Shown here: in pieces, positions 50,252 through 58,656 of the stretch | Position numbering within the stretch: the first letter of the stretch is position 1 | How the letters are laid out: every line of letters starts with the position of its first letter | Assembly: GCA_015056365.1 (NCBI GenBank) | Contig: SVGM01000007.1 | Location: 93,384 to 157,383 of the forward strand | From: Clostridiales bacterium | GTDB lineage: Bacteria; Bacillota; Clostridia; Christensenellales; Aristaeellaceae | Direction of reading: 5' to 3' | Length of the DNA: 64,000 nt | Position numbers and translations under genes: made by a program | The notes under the pieces: model-generated | Told to the model about the DNA's origin: nothing | Databases searched by the model: none | Seen by the model: the letters and a program-made list of their open reading frames with translations, nothing else

Positions 50252-52486
50252 TTACCATCTGACCGTAATCGTATGTTCGCTGAGTTGCAGTCGGTCTCCG
50301 TTGTTTACCACCGTTCCGTCCATACCTCCACGAACCTTGCGCCCGTTCAGATATGTATTCTGATACGTGCTCTTATCGCGCACATAAATCTGGTTATCCT
50401 TCACGTACAGCTCCGCCTGTTTACGGGATGCGCTGGAATCGCTGCCGTCCAGCAGCAGCATACATTCCTTACGTCCGATGGTATACGGCGGATCCTCTTT
50501 CAGCTCCGTTTCCACGGTATGGCTGCGTCCATGATACTCCACAGTCAGGGTAATCATCCTGGCGAAATACGGCTGCATTGTTTCCTCTTCCGCCGACATG
50601 GACATCATCGGACTCGCGGAGGACATTCCCAGACCGCCGGAGGTGACAACACCGCTTGAACTGCTCATCGGCACGCTCTGGAAGCTAGGCGTATCAGAAG
50701 GCTCGTGGGTTGCAGGCTTCTTGTCCTTATGGCCGCCAAACAACACCAACAGAACAATGATCGCGAAAAGCAACACGATGCAGACAACCACGGGAATCCA
50801 CATCTTGAGGGACAGTGCGCCGATTTTCAAATCACGGCCCAGGAATCCCAGAATCTGTTCCCGCATTCCCGGCTTCTTAGGCTCAAGGGGCGTCATTTTG
50901 GGGCCGTTGGTAATGATCTCCATGCACACGAGCTTTGTTACGCCGTTGGGATGGTCGTTTCGCCAATTATACTGTTCGCAATAACGGGCTACAGCGTCCA
51001 CCGTCGGCTGATCCATACGGCCCACATTGGTAGCCACGTCCGCGTCATAACAGTTGAGGGTTTTAAGCACTGTCTGCATCTGCGCGATGAACCCGCCGCT
51101 GTCTTCCGTATCATAATCATTGATGCTGTATCCGTCGGGCGGGATGGTGGGTTCAGGCGTTGCAGTAGGTTCCGGCGTTGCCAGTTCCTTGGCCACGGCC
51201 TCACCGCTGAGTATCAGCTGATAAGTAGACTCATAGATGCCGTCTGTCGCAGTAATACCGTTTCTGCTGCAGAAGTCAAGATAGGCCATGTAGCACGTGC
51301 TGTTGAACTCGGTAAAATCGCGCTTGTCCAGGTAGTGCATTTCATACAGGGCATTGATCACCTGCATAGCTTGGGAGTCCTTCTGGCCAACGGCTACCAC
51401 TGGCGTAGGCGCCGGTTCTGGCGTAAGGGTAGGCTCCGGCGTAGGCGTAGGTGTCAGCTTGGGAGCAGGTAGGCGGCTTGTATCAACATCCACATCAACC
51501 GTGCGCACGACCTGGTCGCCATCAGCCGTGTAAACAATATGCAGAGGAACGCTTTGCACCTTTCCGTTGACGGGAATGTAATTGGACAGCGGCGAGCAAT
51601 CCACCATAAAGCTCAAGGAGGTGCCCGTAATGCCAAGAAGTGTAGAATTCAACTGGATTGTGTCCACACCGTCTGCGCTCTGCGGTACTTTCACAAAGGC
51701 TCCGCCCATCTGCTGACAAAAGTTAGCGAACGCGCCGAAGCTGGCCTCCAGTGCTTGACGCCGCTTTGCATTTGTACCCTGCATGAACTTCTCGCGATAG
51801 GGCACGGCCACCACCACATCAAAATCAATGCCGGAGTGGGTACGCAGCATAACTGCCTCGCCCAGGCTGTGCGAATCCTTTGCGTTGCTGTCCTGGTCCG
51901 GGTCGGCAACGATAAATACGCTGTTGAACAGAGGCATGTTTTCCCCGGGATTCCCAGCAATCTCAAATCCAGTGCAGATAGCGTTATAGATACTTGAAGA
52001 GCTGCCGTCGCCGATCTCAATGCTCCGAGCATAGTCCTGTGCCTCTTCCACAGTCATGTAGTTTGAGAGAACCGGATCGTTTTCTCCGGCAAGCACAAAC
52101 ATGACCATTTCGTCTTTGGGGATCGTGGCCAGGTACGTCAGCACGATGTCATGGAGGTTTTCAGCAGTCACATAGTCTGTTCCGTAGTAGTACATCGACG
52201 TATCTACAACGATTATGTGACCAAGCTGAGCTGCCTTGATCCTTTTGATGCTCAGCGGCACTTTTTCATCGGCACCAAAAAACGTTACGTTGTCACTGTC
52301 CGCGGCAACCGGCATGCCATTGCCGCCCATGGTCTTGATGCTGAAATACATCACAGGGCCTTCAGGCGCCGACCGGATTCCTGTCACATTGATGCCTGCC
52401 ACCTGCTGCTGGGCGCCTGCTGTCGCAGCACACAGGCACATCAGGCACATCACCATTGCAATTACTCTACATACCTTTGTTTTCAT
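50252..52486 (-). CDS. Signal-peptide vWA-like protein with transmembrane helix and cytoplasmic FHA domain
   Basis: 744 aa. Signal peptide 1 to about 25. About 70-300 is a von Willebrand A-like fold with LGHIIVVDTSMYY in place of a canonical DxSxS metal site. A Thr-Pro-Glu linker lies at 339-364, and a helical region to about 540. A transmembrane helix at about 560-584 (MWIPVVVCIVLLFAIIVLLV) puts the end inside. A C-terminal FHA domain (about 660-740) has YTIGRKE and SASRKQAELYVKD. So an outer domain may report to a phospho-threonine reader inside the cell. It may be a structural part of the export machine replacing EsaA-like proteins; inference. Confidence 0.82.
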   Translation of the reverse strand: MKTKVCRVIAMVMCLMCLCAATAGAQQQVAGINVTGIRSAPEGPVMYFSIKTMGGNGMPVAADSDNVTFFGADEKVPLSIKRIKAAQLGHIIVVDTSMYYYGTDYVTAENLHDIVLTYLATIPKDEMVMFVLAGENDPVLSNYMTVEEAQDYARSIEIGDGSSSSIYNAICTGFEIAGNPGENMPLFNSVFIVADPDQDSNAKDSHSLGEAVMLRTHSGIDFDVVVAVPYREKFMQGTNAKRRQALEASFGAFANFCQQMGGAFVKVPQSADGVDTIQLNSTLLGITGTSLSFMVDCSPLSNYIPVNGKVQSVPLHIVYTADGDQVVRTVDVDVDTSRLPAPKLTPTPTPEPTLTPEPAPTPVVAVGQKDSQAMQVINALYEMHYLDKRDFTEFNSTCYMAYLDFCSRNGITATDGIYESTYQLILSGEAVAKELATPEPTATPEPTIPPDGYSINDYDTEDSGGFIAQMQTVLKTLNCYDADVATNVGRMDQPTVDAVARYCEQYNWRNDHPNGVTKLVCMEIITNGPKMTPLEPKKPGMREQILGFLGRDLKIGALSLKMWIPVVVCIVLLFAIIVLLVLFGGHKDKKPATHEPSDTPSFQSVPMSSSSGVVTSGGLGMSSASPMMSMSAEEETMQPYFARMITLTVEYHGRSHTVETELKEDPPYTIGRKECMLLLDGSDSSASRKQAELYVKDNQIYVRDKSTYQNTYLNGRKVRGGMDGTVVNNGDRLQLSEHTITVRW

Positions 52487-52521
52487 AAGGTTTCCTCCAA
52501 AGAAAAACTTTGATGCTTCTC

Positions 52522-52812
52522 TTAACCGCGAATTGCCTCTTCGGCAGCACGATCGGCGGCTTCCACGCGCCGGATATACTCATACAGCGCTTTCTGAATT
52601 CCATCCAAGCCTCCGCCGATGCTCTTGATGTCGGCGGACAGGTTGTTGAGTGCTTCCCTGATCGCATCGGCTGTTTCACCGCGCAGGTTTTCTTCCACAC
52701 TATCCTTCATACGGTTTACATTGGTGGATGACAGCTGCTTCACTTCGCCTGCGATTGCTTTGATTTCATCCGCTACTCTGCGGACTTCCGCAGTATCGAC
52801 TTCAAAACCCAT
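52522..52812 (-). CDS. WXG100-like protein lacking the Trp
   Basis: 96 aa, two helices, with NLRGETADAI in the position where W-x-G is expected, so Leu-Arg-Gly replaces it. The remaining pattern (VKQLSSTNVNRMKDSV, YIRRVEAADRAAEEAI) fits WXG100 length and heptads. It lies between the vWA-FHA gene and the EsaB-like gene, apart from the four-gene WXG100 cluster, so it may be a machine component or a specialised substrate. Confidence 0.77.
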   Translation of the reverse strand: MGFEVDTAEVRRVADEIKAIAGEVKQLSSTNVNRMKDSVEENLRGETADAIREALNNLSADIKSIGGGLDGIQKALYEYIRRVEAADRAAEEAIRG

Positions 52813-52845
52813 ATCATATCCTCCTCATTGGTTTTTCTTTGTTGA

Positions 52846-53097
52846 TCATACGATCATCAGACGATGGCCATCCCGAATTCCAGCTTGCGCCAGCGTCAGA
52901 TTTTCAGGAACTAACTGTCGCGTGTTCATATCACAGAGAAGCAGCTGTTCCTCGGCGAACGTCGCCTCCTGATAATACTGTTCGATCAGTTGCGCCAATT
53001 CCCCAATCAATTTGGACACCTGCACATGAGCAGGTAGCATAAAGTCAGCAACCGTTCCGGTAGAGGCAATGCAGATCTCAACAATAATGGTTTCCAT
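52846..53097 (-). CDS. esaB: EsaB/YukD ubiquitin-like protein
   Basis: 83 aa. It starts as a beta-strand (IIVEICIASTGTVADFMLP), has a central helix, and ends LTLAQAGIRDGHRLMIV, the typical EsaB/YukD end (L-x-x-x-G-I-x-x-G-x-x-L-x-V). EsaB/YukD is a cytoplasmic, ubiquitin-fold component required for type VIIb secretion. Located between the LytTR regulator and the WXG-like gene. Confidence 0.86.
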   Translation of the reverse strand: METIIVEICIASTGTVADFMLPAHVQVSKLIGELAQLIEQYYQEATFAEEQLLLCDMNTRQLVPENLTLAQAGIRDGHRLMIV

Positions 53098-53122
53098 AAC
53101 ATCCCTCCTGTGGTCTCACGTC

Positions 53123-53878
53123 TTATGCGTTGCTTGCAGCAAAGGTACGATTTATCTCTTCTTTAAATGATCTTGCCAGCGGTACCTCTGAGCCGTCCAC
53201 CATGCAGATTGTCATTTCTTTGAAATCAATGTGTCTGATCATCTCACGATTGATATAGTAGGAACGGTGACATCGCATAAAGGACTCATTCAGCATCTTC
53301 CCTGCCTGATCCATACTGCTGTATACAGCAACATCCTGCTTGGCGGTATGAAACTCAACCATCTTATCCACAGCCTGAACCATAATGACATCATTGAGGC
53401 GCAGACGCTGTACCTTTCCGGCGGATTTCAGGTTCAGCCATTGACCGTCATTTGACGTTTCGCTCTCGTAAAGGCTGTGATAATCCTCAAAGATCGGCTT
53501 GAAAACCGCACGAATCGGCTTCTCCTCCAGCGGGCTTACCATGACGCCGGCGCTGCGCGCGCATAACGGCAGCACTCGTTCTAACTCCTGACGTTTTTTG
53601 ATGATGTAGACCACGTAATGATCTCTGTTGCTCATCATGGCAAACTTCCCAAGGCGTAGGGCAAGCATCCGCTTATCCGTAGCGACACTGTCCACGCCCA
53701 AAACAACAACGCTGATATGCTCTTCTTCCCTAATAGCGCGAATGGCGTCATCTACGTCATCTGTGTCGATCTGAATACGGAACAGTGTCTCGGTTTCACT
53801 GCCCATCTTATTCAATATATCGAACAGAACTTCCTTATCCTCGTCGTCAACTCCGTATAGAATCATCGGCAGTACCAT
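53123..53878 (-). CDS. LytTR-domain regulator with receiver-like N-terminus
   Basis: 251 aa from the ATG at 53878 with GGAGG 7 nt upstream, overlapping the EssC stop. Residues 1 to about 120 look like a response-regulator receiver fold: acidic pair ILYGVDDEDKE, a VVVLGVDSV strand with a possible phospho-acceptor Asp, and a Lys in the fourth strand. About 150-245 is a LytTR DNA-binding domain (LNDVIMVQAVDKMVEFHT, MRCHRSYYINREMI, VPLARSFKEEI). No histidine kinase is adjacent. It probably controls this locus; being inside the machinery operon suggests feedback. Confidence 0.85.
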   Translation of the reverse strand: MVLPMILYGVDDEDKEVLFDILNKMGSETETLFRIQIDTDDVDDAIRAIREEEHISVVVLGVDSVATDKRMLALRLGKFAMMSNRDHYVVYIIKKRQELERVLPLCARSAGVMVSPLEEKPIRAVFKPIFEDYHSLYESETSNDGQWLNLKSAGKVQRLRLNDVIMVQAVDKMVEFHTAKQDVAVYSSMDQAGKMLNESFMRCHRSYYINREMIRHIDFKEMTICMVDGSEVPLARSFKEEINRTFAASNA

Positions 53879-53895
53879 CTCTGAACCTCCGCTCA

Positions 53896-56800
53896 TCAGT
53901 TCCAACGGGGAATAACCATATGCTGATAATCCTGATCCGTTACCAGCAGGCCTTCACCGAGAGGATACATAACGTTCTTGCGGTTGAAGGGCATAGACAC
54001 ATCGAACGGGTCGCAATCCGAGAGCTTGCCCTGCAGCATCAGACCGCGCCCAGAGCGAGCCATACTGAGGACAGGTTCCTTGATCTTGGTACGCTGATAG
54101 CCGTTGTGCGACAGCGTAGCAAAGGTATAAATGCCATAGCCCGAAACGATATCTGCACAGAAGTGCCGCAGATTCTTTACCACTTCTTCCGTCTCGCCGT
54201 ACTTCTCGATGAACGCATCGAGATCATCGATCAGAATAATAATGGGCTCCATGGTCTCGAGCAATGCGTCTCTGGCAGCCTTTCCTCCCTCGTCCTTTGC
54301 CGCCCTGAGCTTGGCGCTACGCTTGGGCACCTCATTGACAAACAAATTGGTAAATGCCTCGGTCCATGCTACGTCGCCATGTTCGTAGCCCTTCATGCCC
54401 TGCTGACGTGCCCATACGACCAGATCGCCGGAACCGATTACGTGGATCTGCGCTTTCCTTGTGGCAAACATCGAGGCAATATTCTGCACAAAGTTCGTCT
54501 TGCCAGATTTCTTTGGACCGCACACCAACATCGAGAACTGCTCGCGCAGGTTCAGGCTGTAAGTCTGGCCGCTGTTCTTGAGGTAACCCAGTGGCAGCCA
54601 ATCATACCGTGCCAATGCCTCTTTCATTTCTTCGTTTTCAAGCAGCAGGCTGAGCGTGGGTTCTTCGGGGATTCGATTGATCCTGCGCGGTTTGCGGCCC
54701 GTCCACGCGGCACGCATCTCGTTTCCCAGCTGGCGAATCTGATCAGAACGGCCCGCGTCGGACTCGGCGCTGCCGTACATGGCAACCTGAATTTCGTAAA
54801 TATTCGTCTGCTTGGCTTCCTTGTCCACTCGGGCAATCATACCGCGGCCGGGATATTCGCGGATGCCGCCCCATTCAATCGGAATGCGTGCGCCCAGCGC
54901 GTCGGCGTAATCCATGCGGTCGTTCATCTGCAGGGAGATGCCGTGCACGAAGGATTGATACTTACCCGGCAGCTCGCTGCGTTCATATGCTGTCATGATG
55001 AAGAAGATACCCTGGCTGTTGGCAGAGCGCAGCATATCATAGAACAGCTGCAGCTTATCTTCCTTCTTCTGATCAGCCCATTCGCGCAGCTGAGCCATAC
55101 GGTCAATCAGCACCACGATAGCCGGCACCGTTTTGCCGCCAGAAGCACGAGCGGCTTTGTTATACTGTACAAAATTGTCGGTGGACAACTGAGCAAACAG
55201 TTTCTTGCGCTGTTCGCTCTCTTGATAGATCAACTCCATCAGGCGAACCTGCTCATCGGCCTCTTCTTCATAAACGATATCGCCCACATGCGGCAGCGTC
55301 TCCAGGCAACTGAGTATACGGCTGGTCAGGCTGAAGATATACATTTGAACCTCGTCAGGCGAATAACGGAGCGCCAAAGAAACGGCTATGCTCTGCAGCA
55401 CGGTCGTCTTTCCGCTTCCCGACAAACCGCAGATGATCTGGTTCTTCTCGCCGATCAGATCCATGGCAACGGGCAGATAGCGCTGTTTTTCTACGTCGTC
55501 GGCCATTGCGTAATAGGCCAGCAATTCGCCCTCGTCCGCCGTCTTCCACTGACCGTCTCGGTATATGTTCTCCCACAGCGGCTCCAACTGGTCCATACGC
55601 AGGGTCATGGCCATCTCGTCCAACCACATATTACGTGCTTTGGGGAAGTGGTACAAATCGCAGGTGTTGTTCAAATGCTCCAGCACCTTGTCCAGCTCTG
55701 TCTGTTTCTGCACCATTTCATCGTCCTTGGCGACGTTCTTTTTGCGCTTCAGTTTGATCGGCTGGCCGGATTCATTAAGAATTCTCGGTTCCTCTTCAGG
55801 GCGCAGGGCGTCGGGAGCATATTCGGCACCGGAGTAGCTGGTCTGTACCTGTTCAAAGAGTTCATCGTTACCCACCTGTACATAGCAGCGGCCCATGCCC
55901 TTCAGATATGCGGCCTCGGGGCGCTTGAGCATTTCGCTGGAGTCGCTCTTGCTGGCCACGCGCAGACAGATCCTGAAGCGGGTGTTGGCAGCAATTTCGT
56001 CACTAACAGAGTTGGACGGTTTCTGTGTAGCAAGCACCAGGTGCATACCCAGCGAACGTCCGACGCGGGCAGCACTGACGAGCTCGCGCATGAAATCAGG
56101 CTGTTCTTTTTTCAATTCTGCAAATTCGTCAACGATGATGACCAGGTGTCCCAGGGGTTCCTCGGACGCATCGTTGTTATAGTATTTCATGTAGTCGTCG
56201 ATATTATTTACGCCCACACGCTTGAAAATCTCTTCACGCCGCAGGATCTCTCCTTTTATGGAGGCGAGCGCACGGAAAATCATGCGTTCACCCTGCAACG
56301 AATCAATGATACCGGCTGCGTGCGGAAGAATACGGAAGTCTTCCGAAGTGCCGCCGCCTTTATAGTCAATCAAAATGAACTGTACTTCCGTGGGGCTGTA
56401 GTTGATCGCCAGAGAAAGGATGAAGGTCTGCAGCAGAACACTCTTGCCGGCGCCTGTGGTACCGGCGATCAGGCCGTGGGGACCGTGGTTTTTATCCGAG
56501 ATATCCAAAACAAACGGCACGCCGCCCGCCTTGATACCCAGCGTTGTGCGGATGCTCTGCCAGGCATGGTTCTCGTTCCAGAAGTAACGAACGTCAATAT
56601 CCTCTACCTTGCGTGCCTGATATGTCTCCAGGAAGGTGACAATAGAAGGAATTGCAGAATTCTCCACGACCTCTTTGATTCGCACAGGAGCAATGCTTCT
56701 TGAGAAAGCGTGGAGTCTGTCCTCGGTGGTCGCCTCAAAGCGCACGCCTGTCATTTTACCTTCCATGGTATACACGGCACCCAGTCTTTCCTTAGCTTCC

Positions 56801-58548
56801 ACAACGGCAAAGCATTCCTTGGGCAACTGTTCCATGGTATCGGTCTGCATAACGAAGGTAACGCCCAGATTGGAGGCGGTCAGATAACGCATGATCGGAT
56901 GATCTTCCATCAGTTCCGGATCCGTGCAAAACACCAGATACCATGGAAGAATCGATCCCTTGTTCCCTTCGCCTTCTTCTTCGTTTGCAGTATCGCGCTG
57001 CATATCAGCACGCATCGTCAATACGCTGTCAATATGCGCAAGAACGTCCCTGATGGCGTTGGGGTCAGAAACGGCCATTCTCATGGAGCGGTCGTCGGAC
57101 GCAAATACATGGGGCAGCCACTTGGCGAAGGCCCACTGGGACACGTCCTCGTCATTGTAAAGAATCGCAATCCTTACATCATGGTAGCTGTGGTTAGCGG
57201 CCGCCTGAACCACCAGACTTTGCATCAGCCAGGGATTGGAGCGTTTCCCCAATATTCCGATAATAGAATTCTCTCGCATGGAGATGGTAATGGGAACATT
57301 GCTCATCACGCTGTATTGGTCATAAAGACGTTTTGCCTCATGACGCAGCGGATCATCAGTCAAAGAGATTTTGGGAGGCTTAACGCTCAGTTTAACAGGC
57401 AGTTCCTGCTCGCCCAGACCAAGCCGCAGCTGCAGGAAGTCGTCGTGAGAAACCAGACGTTCCCAAAGCCGGTGTTCGCGGGAAAACGGCAGTCCGGTAC
57501 ATTCACCCACGCTCAGGTACTTATACATCAGCCGCTTGTGCTCGCGTTCCGTTTCGGCGAGGATGCGTTCCTCCATTTCAGCATAATACTGTTTGCAGAC
57601 ACGCTGTCTTTCTTCTTCTGTCTGAATGCCCTGCTTCTGCTGATATTTCCGGTTAAACGTACCCCACATGACGGCCAGCGCCGACGATGTACCGATCATC
57701 ACAAGGCTTGAGCCCATGCTGCGCTGGCTTACCAGCGTACTCATCAGCATCGGCAGCACCATCGTAAAGGACGGACCAATCGCCAGCCAGGTGGGCAGGT
57801 CCTTCTTTCTCTCCTTTTCGATGGGCGGATCAATTTCGATTATTTCCTCATTGGGCTGCTGCACGTGGCGCGGCGCTCTGTGATATTCGCTCCATACGGA
57901 TACCATACCACCCACTCGATTTTCCTGCACGCGTTCGGGCTTGACTGGTTTCAGCGAAGGATGATACGTTGCCTTATCCGTATGATTGACCGCGAAGCAG
58001 TCGCCAAGGTAAATAAACACCAGCGACGGCAAAATCAGAACCCTGTCTCCGTAATTGAGCAGGCAGCTCGTATTTTTGATGAAGTGACCGTTTACAAAGG
58101 AACCATTCCTACTGCGGTCAGTAAACTGGGCGCTGCCATCCCTATTGCGTGAAATGCTTGCGTGGCTGCGAGAAACAGGCGGCTCGTCAAAAATGATCAT
58201 ATTGTCGCCCTTGCTACCGATGGTCAGCGAGTGAGAAGGCATGACAAACTTACGCATCGCTACCGCTTTGCGATCAATCTTCGCCACATAGATATTGAGA
58301 CTGACGCCTGGTTTCTCCATCACGACGCGGCTGAGATGCTTCAGTTCGTTTCCATCAAAGTTCTCTGCCCAGCGGAATCCTTCCAGCAATTCAAGAGAAG
58401 CCTTGCCATTGAGCATTGTCACAGACAGATCGTAACTCTCGTTGCCTGTCACATCTCGGCCAATATGCAGACGGCCTGACCAGTTTTCAACGTGTGGCAG
58501 ATAATACTGCTTTCCGTTATCTCCGCATTGAATCAACAGAAAAAACAT
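53896..58548 (-). CDS. essC: EssC-type FtsK/SpoIIIE ATPase of type VII secretion
   Basis: 1550 aa. Residues about 108-170 are an FHA domain (LTIGSKGDN, VSRSHASI, RNGSFVNG). About 240-300 hold two membrane helices. Three FtsK-like ATPase domains follow, with P-loops GTTGAGKS (696-703), GLSGSGKTT (1041-1049) and GPKKSGKTN (1344-1352). Domain 1 has a clear Walker B, VIIVDEFAEL; domain 2 has VVLIDRMAQL (degenerate) and domain 3 IIILIDDLDAF. It is the export motor for WXG100 proteins. EssC of S. aureus has two N-terminal FHA-like domains; here I clearly see one, and residues 1-100 may hold a degenerate second. The start ATG at 58548 follows AAAGG. Confidence 0.93.
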   Translation of the reverse strand: MFFLLIQCGDNGKQYYLPHVENWSGRLHIGRDVTGNESYDLSVTMLNGKASLELLEGFRWAENFDGNELKHLSRVVMEKPGVSLNIYVAKIDRKAVAMRKFVMPSHSLTIGSKGDNMIIFDEPPVSRSHASISRNRDGSAQFTDRSRNGSFVNGHFIKNTSCLLNYGDRVLILPSLVFIYLGDCFAVNHTDKATYHPSLKPVKPERVQENRVGGMVSVWSEYHRAPRHVQQPNEEIIEIDPPIEKERKKDLPTWLAIGPSFTMVLPMLMSTLVSQRSMGSSLVMIGTSSALAVMWGTFNRKYQQKQGIQTEEERQRVCKQYYAEMEERILAETEREHKRLMYKYLSVGECTGLPFSREHRLWERLVSHDDFLQLRLGLGEQELPVKLSVKPPKISLTDDPLRHEAKRLYDQYSVMSNVPITISMRENSIIGILGKRSNPWLMQSLVVQAAANHSYHDVRIAILYNDEDVSQWAFAKWLPHVFASDDRSMRMAVSDPNAIRDVLAHIDSVLTMRADMQRDTANEEEGEGNKGSILPWYLVFCTDPELMEDHPIMRYLTASNLGVTFVMQTDTMEQLPKECFAVVEAKERLGAVYTMEGKMTGVRFEATTEDRLHAFSRSIAPVRIKEVVENSAIPSIVTFLETYQARKVEDIDVRYFWNENHAWQSIRTTLGIKAGGVPFVLDISDKNHGPHGLIAGTTGAGKSVLLQTFILSLAINYSPTEVQFILIDYKGGGTSEDFRILPHAAGIIDSLQGERMIFRALASIKGEILRREEIFKRVGVNNIDDYMKYYNNDASEEPLGHLVIIVDEFAELKKEQPDFMRELVSAARVGRSLGMHLVLATQKPSNSVSDEIAANTRFRICLRVASKSDSSEMLKRPEAAYLKGMGRCYVQVGNDELFEQVQTSYSGAEYAPDALRPEEEPRILNESGQPIKLKRKKNVAKDDEMVQKQTELDKVLEHLNNTCDLYHFPKARNMWLDEMAMTLRMDQLEPLWENIYRDGQWKTADEGELLAYYAMADDVEKQRYLPVAMDLIGEKNQIICGLSGSGKTTVLQSIAVSLALRYSPDEVQMYIFSLTSRILSCLETLPHVGDIVYEEEADEQVRLMELIYQESEQRKKLFAQLSTDNFVQYNKAARASGGKTVPAIVVLIDRMAQLREWADQKKEDKLQLFYDMLRSANSQGIFFIMTAYERSELPGKYQSFVHGISLQMNDRMDYADALGARIPIEWGGIREYPGRGMIARVDKEAKQTNIYEIQVAMYGSAESDAGRSDQIRQLGNEMRAAWTGRKPRRINRIPEEPTLSLLLENEEMKEALARYDWLPLGYLKNSGQTYSLNLREQFSMLVCGPKKSGKTNFVQNIASMFATRKAQIHVIGSGDLVVWARQQGMKGYEHGDVAWTEAFTNLFVNEVPKRSAKLRAAKDEGGKAARDALLETMEPIIILIDDLDAFIEKYGETEEVVKNLRHFCADIVSGYGIYTFATLSHNGYQRTKIKEPVLSMARSGRGLMLQGKLSDCDPFDVSMPFNRKNVMYPLGEGLLVTDQDYQHMVIPRWN

Positions 58549-58656
58549 TCTTTGAACACCCTTTCTTGCCCGAACACTATGCAAGCCCAACCATCTAATG
58601 GATTCCTTTTGCCTGCATCCTGTTCAGCGGTTTCCTGACCTGATTCCTTTCGGTGG

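Noticed and set aside
53785..56703. 972-aa plus-strand open frame
   Set aside because: Antisense to essC, whose three P-loops define the real strand.
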